From Bacteroidales bacterium UBA1680 (GTDB lineage: Bacteria; Bacteroidota; Bacteroidia; Bacteroidales; UBA932), in NCBI GenBank assembly GCA_002320605.1, contig DCKG01000005.1, positions 62,001 through 126,000 on the forward strand: a stretch of DNA of 64,000 nucleotides, given 5' to 3'. Positions 1-9,242 of this stretch are shown piece by piece (within the stretch, counting starts at the first letter, position 1; each line of letters begins with the position of its first letter). The translations under genes and the position numbers were made by a program. The notes below the pieces were generated by a model, which made no database searches, was not told the origin of the DNA, and saw only the letters and a list, made by a program, of their open reading frames with translations.

Positions 1-295
1 TTCTCCGGTGGCGAGCGTGCTGGATCTGAGCGACATTTGGTTCACGTTCAACGTACGTGAGGATTACCTGCACGGACTGAAACAGGGAGATAAGGTCAGA
101 ATCTTGATTCCGGCCCTCGACGACAAGGAAATTTCCGCGACAGTGAACTACATAAGCGTCAGGGAGTCTTACGCCACATGGAAGGCCACCAAAGAAACCG
201 GCATGTACGATGCCAAGACTTTCGAGGTCAGGGCCATTCCTGACGAGGCCATCGACGGCATACGTCCAGGCATGACCGGAATCATGAGACAATAA
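1..295 (+). CDS. HlyD-family secretion adaptor, C-terminal part (cut by window edge)
   Basis: The reading frame is open from base 2 to the stop at 295, so only the last ~97 residues are present. They contain the typical membrane-fusion-protein beta-barrel end: a segment about being a suitable inhibitor-free adaptor surface (IWFTFNVREDYLHGL, then GDKVRILIPALD) and the closing IRPGMTGIMRQ, which matches HlyD/EmrA-type adaptors ending in a 'G.PG' loop. Such periplasmic adaptors link an inner-membrane exporter to a TolC-like outer-membrane channel. Two ABC-2 permease genes follow at 14 bp and 6 bp, so this is the adaptor of one export operon. No true start is visible; a GTG at position 8 is only an internal codon. 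The family call is from motif recognition and is fairly secure. Confidence 0.85.
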   Translation, partial: SPVASVLDLSDIWFTFNVREDYLHGLKQGDKVRILIPALDDKEISATVNYISVRESYATWKATKETGMYDAKTFEVRAIPDEAIDGIRPGMTGIMRQ

Positions 296-309
296 TCCTT
301 AGGAATATA

Positions 310-1482
310 TTGATGAGCATCTGGCAGAATATTATTAAGGTCGCCCGGCGCGAGCTCAGGATAATCAGGAACCGTCCTCTTTATCTGCTGGGCTCGGTGG
401 GGGTCATCACGTTTTGTGCGCTATTCTATCTCACGCTGATGAAAGAGGGCCTGCCGCATGACATCCCGATCGGCGTCGTGGATCAAGACGAATCCACGAC
501 ATCGAGGAATTTCTATCAGCAGCTCGATGCCACGCAACTGGGCCAGGTAGTGCATTACGACACCTACGAGTCTGCGAGGGTGGATCTGATGAGCGGGAAG
601 ATACTTGCGATGTGTGTGCTTCCGAAAGGCATGAACGATGACATCCAGGCGTTCAGGCAGCCGAAGATAACGATGTACACGAACGGCCTGTACCTGGTCG
701 GAGGTGCGCTTGCGTGGAAGCAGCTGCTTTACATGGTGAACCTGACGAACGGGGCCGTGCAGAGGGAGGCGCTGAGGATGCGTGGCTACGATGAGCGGCA
801 GATAATGGGCCTCATACAGCCTGTGAACGTGGATTTCCACCAGATAGGCAACACGACGACGAACTACGGCTACTACCTCTCAAACATAATGCTTCCGGGA
901 GTGGTCGAGATGATCGTCATAATAGTCCTGATATATTCGCTAGGCACGGAGCTGAAATACGGTACTTCAAGGCATCTGCTCAGGACAGCCGGGGATTCCA
1001 TCACCTCCGCCCTTCTGGGCAAGCTCTTGGTGTGGACGTCGATCTTCTCCGCGATAGGATTCATCCTCATAGTGCTGCTGTACCATTGGCTGCACTTCCC
1101 TATCGCAGGCTCGATATGGAACATGTTCCTGGACATGTTCCTCATGATTCTGGCGAGCGAAAGCATTGGCATATTCATAGTGGAAATGCTGCCCGTGCCG
1201 CGGCTCGCTCTCAGCATCGGCGCCCTCTACAGCACGCTGGGCTTCTCGCTGGCAGGCTTCACCCTGCCTATCGAGGCCATGCCTCCTTACATTCAGGGAC
1301 TTGCTTCGGCTTTCCCTTTAAGGCATTACTTCAACTTCTTCGTGCAAGAGGTGTTCTTCGGAGCCGGATTCGAAGGTTGGTGGAAAGAAGTGGCATACCT
1401 TCTCATATTCCTGTTCCTGCCTGCGATAGGCCTCAACAGGCTGAAGAGAGCATACATCTATCAAAACTTTCCAAAGGACTAA
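310..1482 (+). CDS. ABC-2 type transporter permease
   Basis: 390 residues (a second ATG lies at 313). Layout is that of ABC-2 permeases of the YhhJ/YbhR group: one N-terminal membrane helix (residues ~20-45), a long periplasmic domain with the recognisable 'IPIGVVDQD' stretch (~55-62), then five to six C-terminal membrane helices from ~190 onward and the 'LASAFPLRHYF' signature before the last helix. It probably forms a heterodimeric inner-membrane exporter with the next gene, whose sequence has the same layout, and works with the upstream HlyD adaptor. No ATP-binding subunit lies within view; it may be encoded upstream of the window or elsewhere. The substrate is unknown; drugs or lipophilic compounds are usual for the family. 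Confidence 0.88.
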   Translation: MMSIWQNIIKVARRELRIIRNRPLYLLGSVGVITFCALFYLTLMKEGLPHDIPIGVVDQDESTTSRNFYQQLDATQLGQVVHYDTYESARVDLMSGKILAMCVLPKGMNDDIQAFRQPKITMYTNGLYLVGGALAWKQLLYMVNLTNGAVQREALRMRGYDERQIMGLIQPVNVDFHQIGNTTTNYGYYLSNIMLPGVVEMIVIIVLIYSLGTELKYGTSRHLLRTAGDSITSALLGKLLVWTSIFSAIGFILIVLLYHWLHFPIAGSIWNMFLDMFLMILASESIGIFIVEMLPVPRLALSIGALYSTLGFSLAGFTLPIEAMPPYIQGLASAFPLRHYFNFFVQEVFFGAGFEGWWKEVAYLLIFLFLPAIGLNRLKRAYIYQNFPKD

Positions 1483-1488
1483 AGGGCT

Positions 1489-2775
1489 ATGGGAAAATTC
1501 AAGTCATATTTAAAAATTTGGTGCGCGGATTTCTGGCATATTCTTAACCACGAGCTGCGTCAGGTGCTCCATGACGGAGGGGTGATGCTTATCTTCGTGG
1601 TGGCGGGACTGCTATACCCTCTGCTTTACAACCTTGTGTACTTGAACGGCATAGTGCATGAGACACCCATCGCCGTCGTGGACAATGCATACTGCAGCGA
1701 CACCCATAGGATCATACGTGAGCTGGACGCAACGAAAGAAGTGAGCGTGGCTTTTAAATGCATGAATATGGAGGAGGCGAAGAGGCTGATGCAGGAAAGG
1801 AAAGTGAAGGGAATAATCATGTTCCCGTCCGACTTCGGAAAAAAGCTTGCGCACATGGAAACGGCAACTTTCTCTGCTTACGCCGACATGAGCAGCTTCC
1901 TGTACTATAAAAACGTCATGTCTGCCGCGAATTTCGTGATGCTTCACGAGGTGGGGGAAATCCAGATGGTCCGCTACTCGTCAATGGGAATGACAGACCA
2001 GGCTGCCTTCGAATCGACGAAGCCCATCCTGTACGACGACAACAATCCTTACAACAGATCGTTCAGCTACAGTTATTTCTTGGTGTCAGCGATTCTTCTC
2101 ATAATCATTCAGCAGACCATGTTCTACGGAATGTCTCTGCTAGCAGGAACGCAGAGGGAACAGAACCGCAGCTTCGCTTCCATCCCGTATGACTTGCAAG
2201 GAGAAAGCGGCGTCGGCAGAATCGTGCTGGGAAGGGCAGGGGCATACTGGCTCATCTACATGGCCATAGGGACGTACATTGCATTCATAGTCCCTGCCAT
2301 ATTCGGTTTGCCTCAGCGAGGCGATTTCAAGGACGTTTTCGCCATGCTGGTGTTCTTCGTCACAGATTGCGTGTTGTTCAGCATGACCTGGAGCACGCTC
2401 ATCACCAGGCGCGAATCCGTATTCGTGCTGTTTCTGGCAATGTCTCCTGTCTGCCTGTTCCTCTCAGGCTGCTCATGGCCAACTTGCGCCTTCCCTAAAT
2501 TCTGGAAATTCTTCTCTTACCTGTTTCCTTCCACCTTCGGGTGCCAGGCTTACTTGAATATGAGCGTGGCGGGCGGGGACATGAGCGAGGCGACCGTCCA
2601 GATGAGCGGCATGATACTCCAGACGATCATCTATTTCTTCACGGCGAGCATGTGCATGCTTGGTGAGAATTGGGTGATACGGCACAAAGAACGCATCAAG
2701 GAGATTCGCGATGCGAATGCCAAGAAGCTGGGCATCGACAGGGCCGAAGATGCCAGGATAATCGCCGGCGAATAA
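1489..2775 (+). CDS. ABC-2 type transporter permease
   Basis: 428 residues, starting 6 bp after the previous permease and of the same architecture: an N-terminal helix near residues 30-50 ('VMLIFVVAGLLYPLLYN'), a periplasmic domain opening with 'TPIAVVDNAY', and about five C-terminal helices. The conserved 'FLSGCSWP....FPKFWKFFSYLFPSTFG' region corresponds to the re-entrant segment before the final helices. It ends with a charged cytoplasmic tail ('RHKERIKEIRDANAKKLG'). Likely partner of the preceding permease in one exporter. This is the last gene of the operon; the next 200 bases carry no gene. Confidence 0.87.
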   Translation: MGKFKSYLKIWCADFWHILNHELRQVLHDGGVMLIFVVAGLLYPLLYNLVYLNGIVHETPIAVVDNAYCSDTHRIIRELDATKEVSVAFKCMNMEEAKRLMQERKVKGIIMFPSDFGKKLAHMETATFSAYADMSSFLYYKNVMSAANFVMLHEVGEIQMVRYSSMGMTDQAAFESTKPILYDDNNPYNRSFSYSYFLVSAILLIIIQQTMFYGMSLLAGTQREQNRSFASIPYDLQGESGVGRIVLGRAGAYWLIYMAIGTYIAFIVPAIFGLPQRGDFKDVFAMLVFFVTDCVLFSMTWSTLITRRESVFVLFLAMSPVCLFLSGCSWPTCAFPKFWKFFSYLFPSTFGCQAYLNMSVAGGDMSEATVQMSGMILQTIIYFFTASMCMLGENWVIRHKERIKEIRDANAKKLGIDRAEDARIIAGE

Positions 2776-2982
2776 AAGAACTCTTGGCTAGCAAAAGGTC
2801 ATTGGGCAAGTAATAGGTTCACAGGTAAGGGCGTGCGGCGATGGCTGGAGCGTAAAGCGGCTGCTCATTCGTGGGTTTGAGGTCGCTAGGGCAAGGTTTA
2901 GAGTCCATGGATATGTCATAGACGAAATTCACACAGTCGGTATATAGCAGATTATGAGCAAAAAATCCTATTTTTACATCGG

Positions 2983-3297
2983 ATGACAACTGAATATTAC
3001 ATATTCTCTTCTCTGCCGTTTGCGGTCTGCCTCACCTGGCTGATAATCCTCCTGCTTAATCTTAGGCGCAATGACCTGAGAAAGAGACAGCTGGCACTGT
3101 TCGCGGCTGTTTGCGCCGTGCTCTATTTCTGCCATGCCATATTCTTCATCAGCGGAGGCTCTAATGGCAACGATGCGCTTTGGAGGACTTGCTCCCTAAT
3201 AGCACGGGGGTCTACTATGCCGACAAGTCGGATAAGAAAGTTATCGACAAGGTATTTTCTCAAGTGTCCAAAGGACTGGACTCTCCTATGGCCGTAG
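2983..3297 (+). pseudogene. Truncated membrane-protein fragment, out of frame with a gene remnant
   Basis: The first ~60 codons look like real coding sequence: two hydrophobic helices (residues ~8-27 and ~38-58) separated by a positive loop (NLRRNDLRKRQ). This resembles the membrane N-terminus of Bacteroidota integral-membrane regulators, but too little remains to name it. After about base 3175 the frame runs through DNA that codes for an MsrA fragment in another frame, so the last ~40 residues are meaningless. I read this as the 5' end of a lost gene joined to the 3' end of msrA by a deletion. Confidence 0.45.
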
Positions 3298-3431
3298 AGA
3301 GCGGCCAGCTTAAGAATTTCTTCAGGGCTGAAGACTATCACCAAGACTACCTCGATAAGAATCCGGGGGGATACTGCCATATATCTGCGTCACTGTTTGA
3401 GTTCGCCAAGAAAGCGAAGATGAGGAAATGA
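3180..3431 (+). pseudogene. msrA: 3' remnant of peptide methionine sulfoxide reductase A
   Basis: About 80 residues match the C-terminal third of MsrA: 'TGVYYADKSDKKVIDKV', then 'LKNFFRAEDYHQDYLDKNP' and 'GGYCHIS', the most conserved tail of the family. The N-terminal part with the catalytic GCFW motif is missing and the only start available is a TTG at 3180, so the product cannot be a functional reductase. The fragment abuts a truncated membrane-protein start in a different frame, which marks a deletion junction near 3175-3180. The residues kept are hardly damaged, so the loss may be recent. Confidence 0.75.
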
Positions 3432-3489
3432 GCTCTGCAGCCTCTTACCCCTCCTTCACGCTCACCCCTTGGGATGCTGTGCCGGATAC

Positions 3490-4413
3490 TCATTCGTCTT
3501 TGAGACATCTTTCCAGGACGTAGTCCCAGACCATGGCCTTGTCGGTCTCGTTAAGTATCTCGTGTCGCATCCCATTGAAGAGCTTGCTGTCTGTGTCCTG
3601 GTATCCGACGGCCTTCATGGCATGAACAGCCTTCTCGAAATCTTTCTTTGAGATAAGGCATGGGTCTTCCGATCCTGAAATGAAGTGGACGGGCATGCCG
3701 GGCTTTGACATCTTCCAGCCTTTGGGGGAATAGCAGTCGCGCATGAGTCCGTAGAGGTTTGAAAAACCGTTGGCGGTAAAGGTGAACATGCACAGGGGAT
3801 CGTTGTGATAGGCAACAAGTGTGTCCATGTCCGAGCAGACCCATGCGCTGGAAAAGCCCTCGTCTTTAAATGGCTCGTTGAACTTGCCGAACGAGAGTTT
3901 CTGAAGCAGGGGAGAATGGTATCGCCCTCCTCTGAAAAAAGCGATGGTATCCGCCAGGAACTTGCCAAGGCCAACGACCGGATTCCGACTCGGGGAACCA
4001 CACACGAACAGCTCGTCGATATGGTCATCGTATCGCTTCGTGAATGCCCGAGCCGCCATTGAGCCCATGCTGTGGCCAAGCATCACGCACTTGTGCCCAG
4101 GGTACTTGCCCTTAATCCACTCGTTGACTAGCCTGATGTCTTCGACCAACGCTTTCCAACCACCCTTGTACATGTACCCGAGGTCTCCCTCCTCCAAGAC
4201 AGTCTCCCCATGCCCCCTGTGATCGTGGATTACGCAAACGTAACCTTTTGAGGCCATGAACTCCATGAAAGGAATATAGCGTTCTTTGTGCTCACACATG
4301 CCGTGAACAATCTGGAATATACCGCTTAAGGGCATCTTCCGGCAGTCTGGTTCAACGACTATACCCGACAGCTCTAAGCCGTCAGGCGAGGTTTTTATCT
4401 TGAACTTCTGCAT
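3490..4413 (-). CDS. Alpha/beta hydrolase (lysophospholipase / monoacylglycerol-lipase-like)
   Basis: 307 residues from the ATG at 4413. The frame is open further upstream to 4590, but those ~59 residues do not resemble the family. Visible motifs: 'HGMCEHKERY' (oxyanion region), 'HDHRGHGET', the nucleophile elbow 'GHSMGS' (Ser about residue 115), an acidic 'SGSEDPC' loop and the catalytic His in 'NGMRHEIL'. This is the serine-aminopeptidase S33/Hydrolase_4 pattern of cytoplasmic lysophospholipases and monoacylglycerol lipases. There is no signal peptide. It stands alone, facing the msrA remnant. The substrate is not predictable from sequence. Confidence 0.85.
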   Translation of the reverse strand: MQKFKIKTSPDGLELSGIVVEPDCRKMPLSGIFQIVHGMCEHKERYIPFMEFMASKGYVCVIHDHRGHGETVLEEGDLGYMYKGGWKALVEDIRLVNEWIKGKYPGHKCVMLGHSMGSMAARAFTKRYDDHIDELFVCGSPSRNPVVGLGKFLADTIAFFRGGRYHSPLLQKLSFGKFNEPFKDEGFSSAWVCSDMDTLVAYHNDPLCMFTFTANGFSNLYGLMRDCYSPKGWKMSKPGMPVHFISGSEDPCLISKKDFEKAVHAMKAVGYQDTDSKLFNGMRHEILNETDKAMVWDYVLERCLKDE

Positions 4414-4693
4414 AGCAGTAATTATTTTGGTTATTATATTGTCTCTCGCAGATCCATATTCGCAACGATTTATTGCAATATTCGCACCAAAATAAAACGT
4501 TTCAAATAACGTATCTTCGCTAACCGGTGTGAAATTATTAGTGGAGGGCGAGTAAGTGGCGAACAATTTCGCATGCGAGACATGGGACAACCCGAAAGCC
4601 GAGCGCAGAGCCTAAAAAGCTTACGTGCTGCCCAGAGCGATATTACTGTCTCTGCGGAGCAAACAGGGGAAAGCACCCTGAGCACCGATAATC

Positions 4694-5908
4694 TTATTCT
4701 GCGGGTTTGACAACGTCCTTGACGGCCTCAAGGTAGCCGTAGCCGTTCAGCATGTCAGGAAGGAGGTAGCTGCCCTCGACCCATTCGTTCCAGGCGTTGA
4801 TCATCATGAAGCGAGGCTGGTCCGGATGAGCGTCGACATATTCCTTGGACTTCTGCAAGGAATTGCCGAAGCTCTCAGGGGTGTTGTGGAAGCAGGTCAC
4901 GTCTCTGGCACCCTTGGCAGGGAACCTAGGGCTGTCGTCCCACCCGATCGACGTGCATGGGAAGACAGGAATATTGAATGCCGAATCCATCTGTGCACGG
5001 ATTTTCAGCGCATTGGCACCATGCACCAGATAGTCAGGATCGAAGCCGCCCATGTTGTAGAGAGCCTCGCTATCAATGCCTAGCTTCGAAATCATCTCGT
5101 TCATCTTGTCTATGCGCTCCTGGCTCATCAGCGAGCCGCCGCCCTGAATCTGCTGGATGTGAAGCCCGGGAAATCCCGCCTTCTTCACCTCTTCACGGAA
5201 ATAGTCCAATGCCTTTGCGGCCTCGTCCAGAGAGCCCATGCCTTTAACGAGCGCATCCATGGAGAATATCCCGAATACTGGGCAGCCGTCGATTTTCACG
5301 TAATTCGGCTGCCTGAAATATTGGTCTATTACCCTGGCGACTATTTTCTTGAACTTTGTCCAGTCTACTTCAGGACTGAACAGAAGATCCGTGTTGTCTC
5401 CCCACTTATGGTAGTTCCAATAATTATAAACCACGTAATGATTTGCCCACATTATGTAGAAATTCATCTTCCTGTTTGAAGGAGCCTTCAGGAATCCATT
5501 GTCCAGGGCGCTTTCCAGATATGGCCCGCTGTAGCCATCCGGGTCAGTGAACCAATACCAGTCATAAATAAATGTGTTCACGCCATACTTCAGCGCAGTG
5601 TTGATCCACTTTTCCACCACCTGGGGGTCGTCATCCATCTCGTAACCCCACAGAGGCTGCCGAGGCTGATAATGCTCAGGGAATCGCTTGTCGCCCTGCT
5701 TGATGACTTCCCATTCGCCAATCCCCTCTTGCCAGAGCCAGTGATGCGCTAACGAATCGTCATGGCAAGAAGGCCATACGTATGCGCAGACGTAAGTCGT
5801 GTCCTGCGACTGAGTTTTAGCGCCAGAAGAACTGCTATTTTTGCAAGAAACAAAGGCCGCCACAACGGCAGCGGCCAATGCCATATTCATTAATATATTG
5901 CTTTTCAT
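4694..5908 (-). CDS. GH99-like (WbsX-type) domain lipoprotein
   Basis: 404 residues with a lipoprotein leader ('AAAVVAAFVSC', Cys about residue 22). The mature part begins 'TYVCAYVWPSCHDD' and contains 'YGVNTFIYDWYWFTD', 'KMNFYIMWANHY', 'YVKIDGCPVFGIF' and, near the end, 'MMINAWNEWVEGSYLLPD'. That series is typical of the GH99-like/WbsX TIM barrels found in glycan-use loci and surface-polysaccharide clusters. Probably a surface or periplasmic glycan-active enzyme; activity unproven. Its start codon overlaps the stop of the upstream aldolase gene by one base (TAATG), so translation is coupled and it is the last gene of the four-gene operon. An internal ATGAATATG (residue 7) could be the true start and would still leave a signal peptide. 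Confidence 0.75.
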   Translation of the reverse strand: MKSNILMNMALAAAVVAAFVSCKNSSSSGAKTQSQDTTYVCAYVWPSCHDDSLAHHWLWQEGIGEWEVIKQGDKRFPEHYQPRQPLWGYEMDDDPQVVEKWINTALKYGVNTFIYDWYWFTDPDGYSGPYLESALDNGFLKAPSNRKMNFYIMWANHYVVYNYWNYHKWGDNTDLLFSPEVDWTKFKKIVARVIDQYFRQPNYVKIDGCPVFGIFSMDALVKGMGSLDEAAKALDYFREEVKKAGFPGLHIQQIQGGGSLMSQERIDKMNEMISKLGIDSEALYNMGGFDPDYLVHGANALKIRAQMDSAFNIPVFPCTSIGWDDSPRFPAKGARDVTCFHNTPESFGNSLQKSKEYVDAHPDQPRFMMINAWNEWVEGSYLLPDMLNGYGYLEAVKDVVKPAE

Positions 5909-7224
5909 TATTTTTTCTCTCCAACGTGGAATGCAACTCTCAGATCTTCTATCTCCTTGTCGGTGATAGGATTAAGTTTCCCTGCAGGGGCTGCCATGAT
6001 GAGCGACCTGGCACTGAAATCGGCAACTTCCAATTTATCAAACGAATTAATAAGCTGATTTCCAGTCACGACAACGGAATCGTTCGCAAGCATTATCATA
6101 GGACGCACCTTGAATTCTTCGGCTACCTTGTCGAGATCGTCGTACTGGCTGGCGAAAGGGAAGATTGGAATATCCTGAAGGAATATCCAGCTTTCCGGAA
6201 TAGTCCTCACGTCGAACTTGACTCCGCTCGTGGCGAATCCCATCAGAGACGGCGACTGCGTGAGGATTATTGAATTAATGTTAGGGTTACGGCGATAAAT
6301 TTCGAAATGCATCGCGACTGAACGGCTGGCCATCTTGCCAGCTTCGACCATGCCATCCTTTACCTGGACAATATCGTTCGGCTCTATGTCCCAGCGCTGA
6401 ACGTTGGAAGGAGTTATGAGGAAATCGTTCCCTCTCCAGCGAACCGATGCTGTACCGTATGAACTGCACATAAGGCCCTGGGTGCAGGCCCTGCGCACGA
6501 TTCGGCATATTTCCGAACGGATAGCCCTCTCATCTGAAGGATATTCCACATTCATGAAATGCTGGAAAGGAGTATTGACAGCTTTATCATGCTTGAGTAT
6601 TTGTTCGTCAGTGAGGTACTTCGGCTCCCCGAGAGTCTTTGCATTCAGAATGGTGCGAGCGCAAAGTTCCAAAGTCTCGAATCTCTGATAGGCATCAGCT
6701 ATGTCTTCACCATAAAGCACCACTCCATGGTTCTCCATGATGACGGCCCTATATTCAGGATTCTTCTTGAATTCGTCTACTATGTTCTTTCCAAGCTGCT
6801 CACTTCCAGGCGTTGCATATTTAGCGAACCCTACAGGGCCGCAGACCGCACGCGCCTGCGGCAGTATGCTGGTGTCCGGCACTTTGTGGATGATGCTGAA
6901 CGTTACTAGTCCCGGAGGGTGGGCGTGAATTACTGAATGCGCCTTAGGATTCATCTTGTAGATAGCTCTGTGGAAAGGATACTCGGAAGATGGGCGATGA
7001 GGCCCGATGATGGTTCCATCTGGCTTCACGCACATGATGTCGGCAGGAGTGAGGTTGCCTTTGTCAATTCCGGCAGGAGTAATCCACATGTCGCCATTAT
7101 CATCCATGATGGATACGTTGCCGCCGGTAGTGGTCGTCATTCCGCCGTGATAGATTCTGCCGATAATAATCGCAATCTGCTCGGCAGGATGCATCAATTT
7201 AACGTTTAATTGTTTCATATACAA
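5908..7224 (-). CDS. Two-domain class II aldolase with inactive second domain
   Basis: 438 residues made of two class II aldolase/adducin modules. Module 1 (residues ~10-200) is complete: 'TGGNVS', 'SSEYPFH' (Glu81), zinc ligands in 'IHAHPP' (His100, His102) and 'ENHGVV' (His166), as in fuculose- and ribulose-phosphate aldolases. Module 2 (~230-420) keeps the fold ('SYGTASVRW', 'DFLITPS') but has Val303 for the catalytic Glu, Thr322 and Ser324 for the first two histidines and 'NDSV' for 'NHGV', so it cannot bind zinc the same way. It probably acts on a keto-sugar phosphate in the cytoplasm. It lies 53 bp after the aldolase/dehydrogenase gene and overlaps the next start by one base. Confidence 0.82.
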   Translation of the reverse strand: MYMKQLNVKLMHPAEQIAIIIGRIYHGGMTTTTGGNVSIMDDNGDMWITPAGIDKGNLTPADIMCVKPDGTIIGPHRPSSEYPFHRAIYKMNPKAHSVIHAHPPGLVTFSIIHKVPDTSILPQARAVCGPVGFAKYATPGSEQLGKNIVDEFKKNPEYRAVIMENHGVVLYGEDIADAYQRFETLELCARTILNAKTLGEPKYLTDEQILKHDKAVNTPFQHFMNVEYPSDERAIRSEICRIVRRACTQGLMCSSYGTASVRWRGNDFLITPSNVQRWDIEPNDIVQVKDGMVEAGKMASRSVAMHFEIYRRNPNINSIILTQSPSLMGFATSGVKFDVRTIPESWIFLQDIPIFPFASQYDDLDKVAEEFKVRPMIMLANDSVVVTGNQLINSFDKLEVADFSARSLIMAAPAGKLNPITDKEIEDLRVAFHVGEKK

Positions 7225-7277
7225 GCTAATTTAATATTCCAATAATATGTCATTCCGGACTTTGCCCGAAGCCTTTC

Positions 7278-9242
7278 CTAGGCGAGCATGACCTGCCCGC
7301 CGGTCACCGGAATGGCCTGTCCTGTCTCGCCGGTCTGATCGATGGCATAAATAATCGCCTTGGACACATCCAGCGGCGTACAGCCTTTGTGCATTGGCAC
7401 TTTACTGAGGTAATATTCCCTCACGTCCTCAACATTCCTGGCTCCAGGAACTTTCCCGGCATTGAGGTACTGGACAAACAATCCCTTGACAGGATCGCTC
7501 CAAAGCGGACCGTCCAAGAAGTTCCCAGGGCAGATTCCGTTGACTTTGATGCGGAACGGAGCCAGTTCCAAGGCGAAAGACTGAATGAGCCCGATGCCGC
7601 CGAACTTGCTGCCAGCGTAGGCGTAATTGGCCTTGCTGCCGACCAGCCCGCTCTTGCTGTTCACCTGGATTATGTCGGCGAAATATTCCGGATCGGCGGC
7701 TGTCTCAAGCTTCATTATGTGAGAAGCCAGCCTTGAGCAATAGAAGAATGCGTAGTAATTAATCTTCGTGACGAAGTCAAAATCCTTAGGGTCAAGCTGC
7801 TCCAGGCTGCCTGCGCGGACGACGCCGGCATTGCTCACGAACACGTCGAGAGCCCCGAACGTGACGATGGTCTCTTTCATAAGGGCGGAGAGGCTGTCCA
7901 GATCGCCGACATTAGTCTTTACGAATATGGCTTTGTTGCTTCTCGCAAGCTTGTTGAATTCCTCAACTGTCGCATTGCCTGTAACCTCGTTCAGATCGGC
8001 CACGACAATGTTTGCGCCTTGCTTCAGCAGTTCTTGAGCAATTCCTTGCCCGAAACCCTGAGCCGCACCGGTAACAATGATGGTTTTCCCCTCGACCCTG
8101 CCTCTGGAGGCAGAGGAAGCAACCTTACGACGATAATTTTCCACCTCCCAATTGTCTATGAAGTCAATCCAAGCCGGCTCCATGGCATGAGGGCCGCCGA
8201 AACTCTCGGCGTAAGAAGCAATCTTCATTGCGTCTGCGAAAACATCCTCGACGATCTGTGCACTCTTATTGTCATCGCCAACGCAGAGCAGGCCAAGGCC
8301 TTTCACTGCCACCACCTTCGGAGTATAGCCACGCTTTGTGGCGAAGGCCTCTATCTTCTCCTCCGCCTGCCTGAGGACATCCTCGACAGAGGCGGCATCC
8401 ACGTAAACATATTCACTCTTGCAATAGACTATCATGTCGGGAGTGAACGAAACGCTGACGTTCGAGAAAGCCTCTGCGCTTGACAAATATTTCTCAGTAA
8501 GGGCATTACGAAAAACTTTGACAGTCTTAAGGCCTCGTCCGCTCCTTGACAAGATCTGGCGGACGACAGGAACGATTTCGGTCACAGAGTCAGGAATATC
8601 CACTTTTGCCTCATCCGGAGCGGCAGCCTTTGCGGAAAGTTCAGCGAATATGCCATCGTAGATTTTCTCAATCTCTGCCGTTGAATCCGCCCCGACGAAT
8701 ACCCCGTGATTCTGCAGGAATATCACCTGAGGCTCCTTGCCCGTTGCTGCTCTGTGAGCCTCAATCCGGTCGTACACCTTTTTGAACAGGGTGTAGCCAG
8801 GGTCGGTATATTCAATGTAAAGAGCATCCGAAAACAGCTCCTTGCAGACAGCCTCGGCATTCTTCGAGCACATCAGCCCGTTCACGAGAGTCGGGTGAAG
8901 ATGAACCACATAGCTGAAATCCATGCAGTTGTGCAGCGATGTCTCCACGGATGGACGGCGATCGGAAGTAATGCAGGCCATCGCCAGGTCCTTCTTGACC
9001 TGAGCCTCGCGCTCTGATGTCCCGGAACTATATTCCTTTATTCCCATCTTGTTCAGCACTGCCCTGTCCAGCACGGCGAAGCCATCCTCATCGATGGTCG
9101 CCAGGGCATGGCCGCTAGCTTTGATCCACAGCTTTTCGGCAGTCTTGAACGACGTGTTTCCCCCACCGGCAATCACGAAACGCGAATCCGCGCCATATTT
9201 GCGAGAAATCGCTATCAGATCTTCAATTTCTTTCATATTCAT
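7278..9242 (-). CDS. Bifunctional class II aldolase / short-chain dehydrogenase (rhamnulose-1-phosphate aldolase type)
   Basis: 654 residues. The N-terminal half (1-380) is a RhaD/FucA-like aldolase: 'GGGNTSFK', 'SVETSLH' (Glu100), zinc ligands 'HLHP' (His114, His116) and 'QNHG' (His179). The C-terminal half (~385-654) is a short-chain dehydrogenase: nucleotide loop 'TGAAQGFGQG', 'SNAGV' and the catalytic Tyr/Lys in 'YAGSK'. Proteins of this layout split L-rhamnulose-1-phosphate and oxidise the released L-lactaldehyde. The same layout is also seen in uncharacterised sugar pathways, so the exact substrate is inferred. The start ATG overlaps the PHP gene stop by one base (TAATG). Rhamnose isomerase and kinase genes are absent nearby. 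Confidence 0.85.
   Translation of the reverse strand: MNMKEIEDLIAISRKYGADSRFVIAGGGNTSFKTAEKLWIKASGHALATIDEDGFAVLDRAVLNKMGIKEYSSGTSEREAQVKKDLAMACITSDRRPSVETSLHNCMDFSYVVHLHPTLVNGLMCSKNAEAVCKELFSDALYIEYTDPGYTLFKKVYDRIEAHRAATGKEPQVIFLQNHGVFVGADSTAEIEKIYDGIFAELSAKAAAPDEAKVDIPDSVTEIVPVVRQILSRSGRGLKTVKVFRNALTEKYLSSAEAFSNVSVSFTPDMIVYCKSEYVYVDAASVEDVLRQAEEKIEAFATKRGYTPKVVAVKGLGLLCVGDDNKSAQIVEDVFADAMKIASYAESFGGPHAMEPAWIDFIDNWEVENYRRKVASSASRGRVEGKTIIVTGAAQGFGQGIAQELLKQGANIVVADLNEVTGNATVEEFNKLARSNKAIFVKTNVGDLDSLSALMKETIVTFGALDVFVSNAGVVRAGSLEQLDPKDFDFVTKINYYAFFYCSRLASHIMKLETAADPEYFADIIQVNSKSGLVGSKANYAYAGSKFGGIGLIQSFALELAPFRIKVNGICPGNFLDGPLWSDPVKGLFVQYLNAGKVPGARNVEDVREYYLSKVPMHKGCTPLDVSKAIIYAIDQTGETGQAIPVTGGQVMLA

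Noticed and set aside
4470..4685. A 71-codon minus-strand frame between the hydrolase and the GH99-like gene
   Set aside because: Composition is Arg/Leu/Ser-rich with no recognisable domain. I see no gene in 4414-4693.
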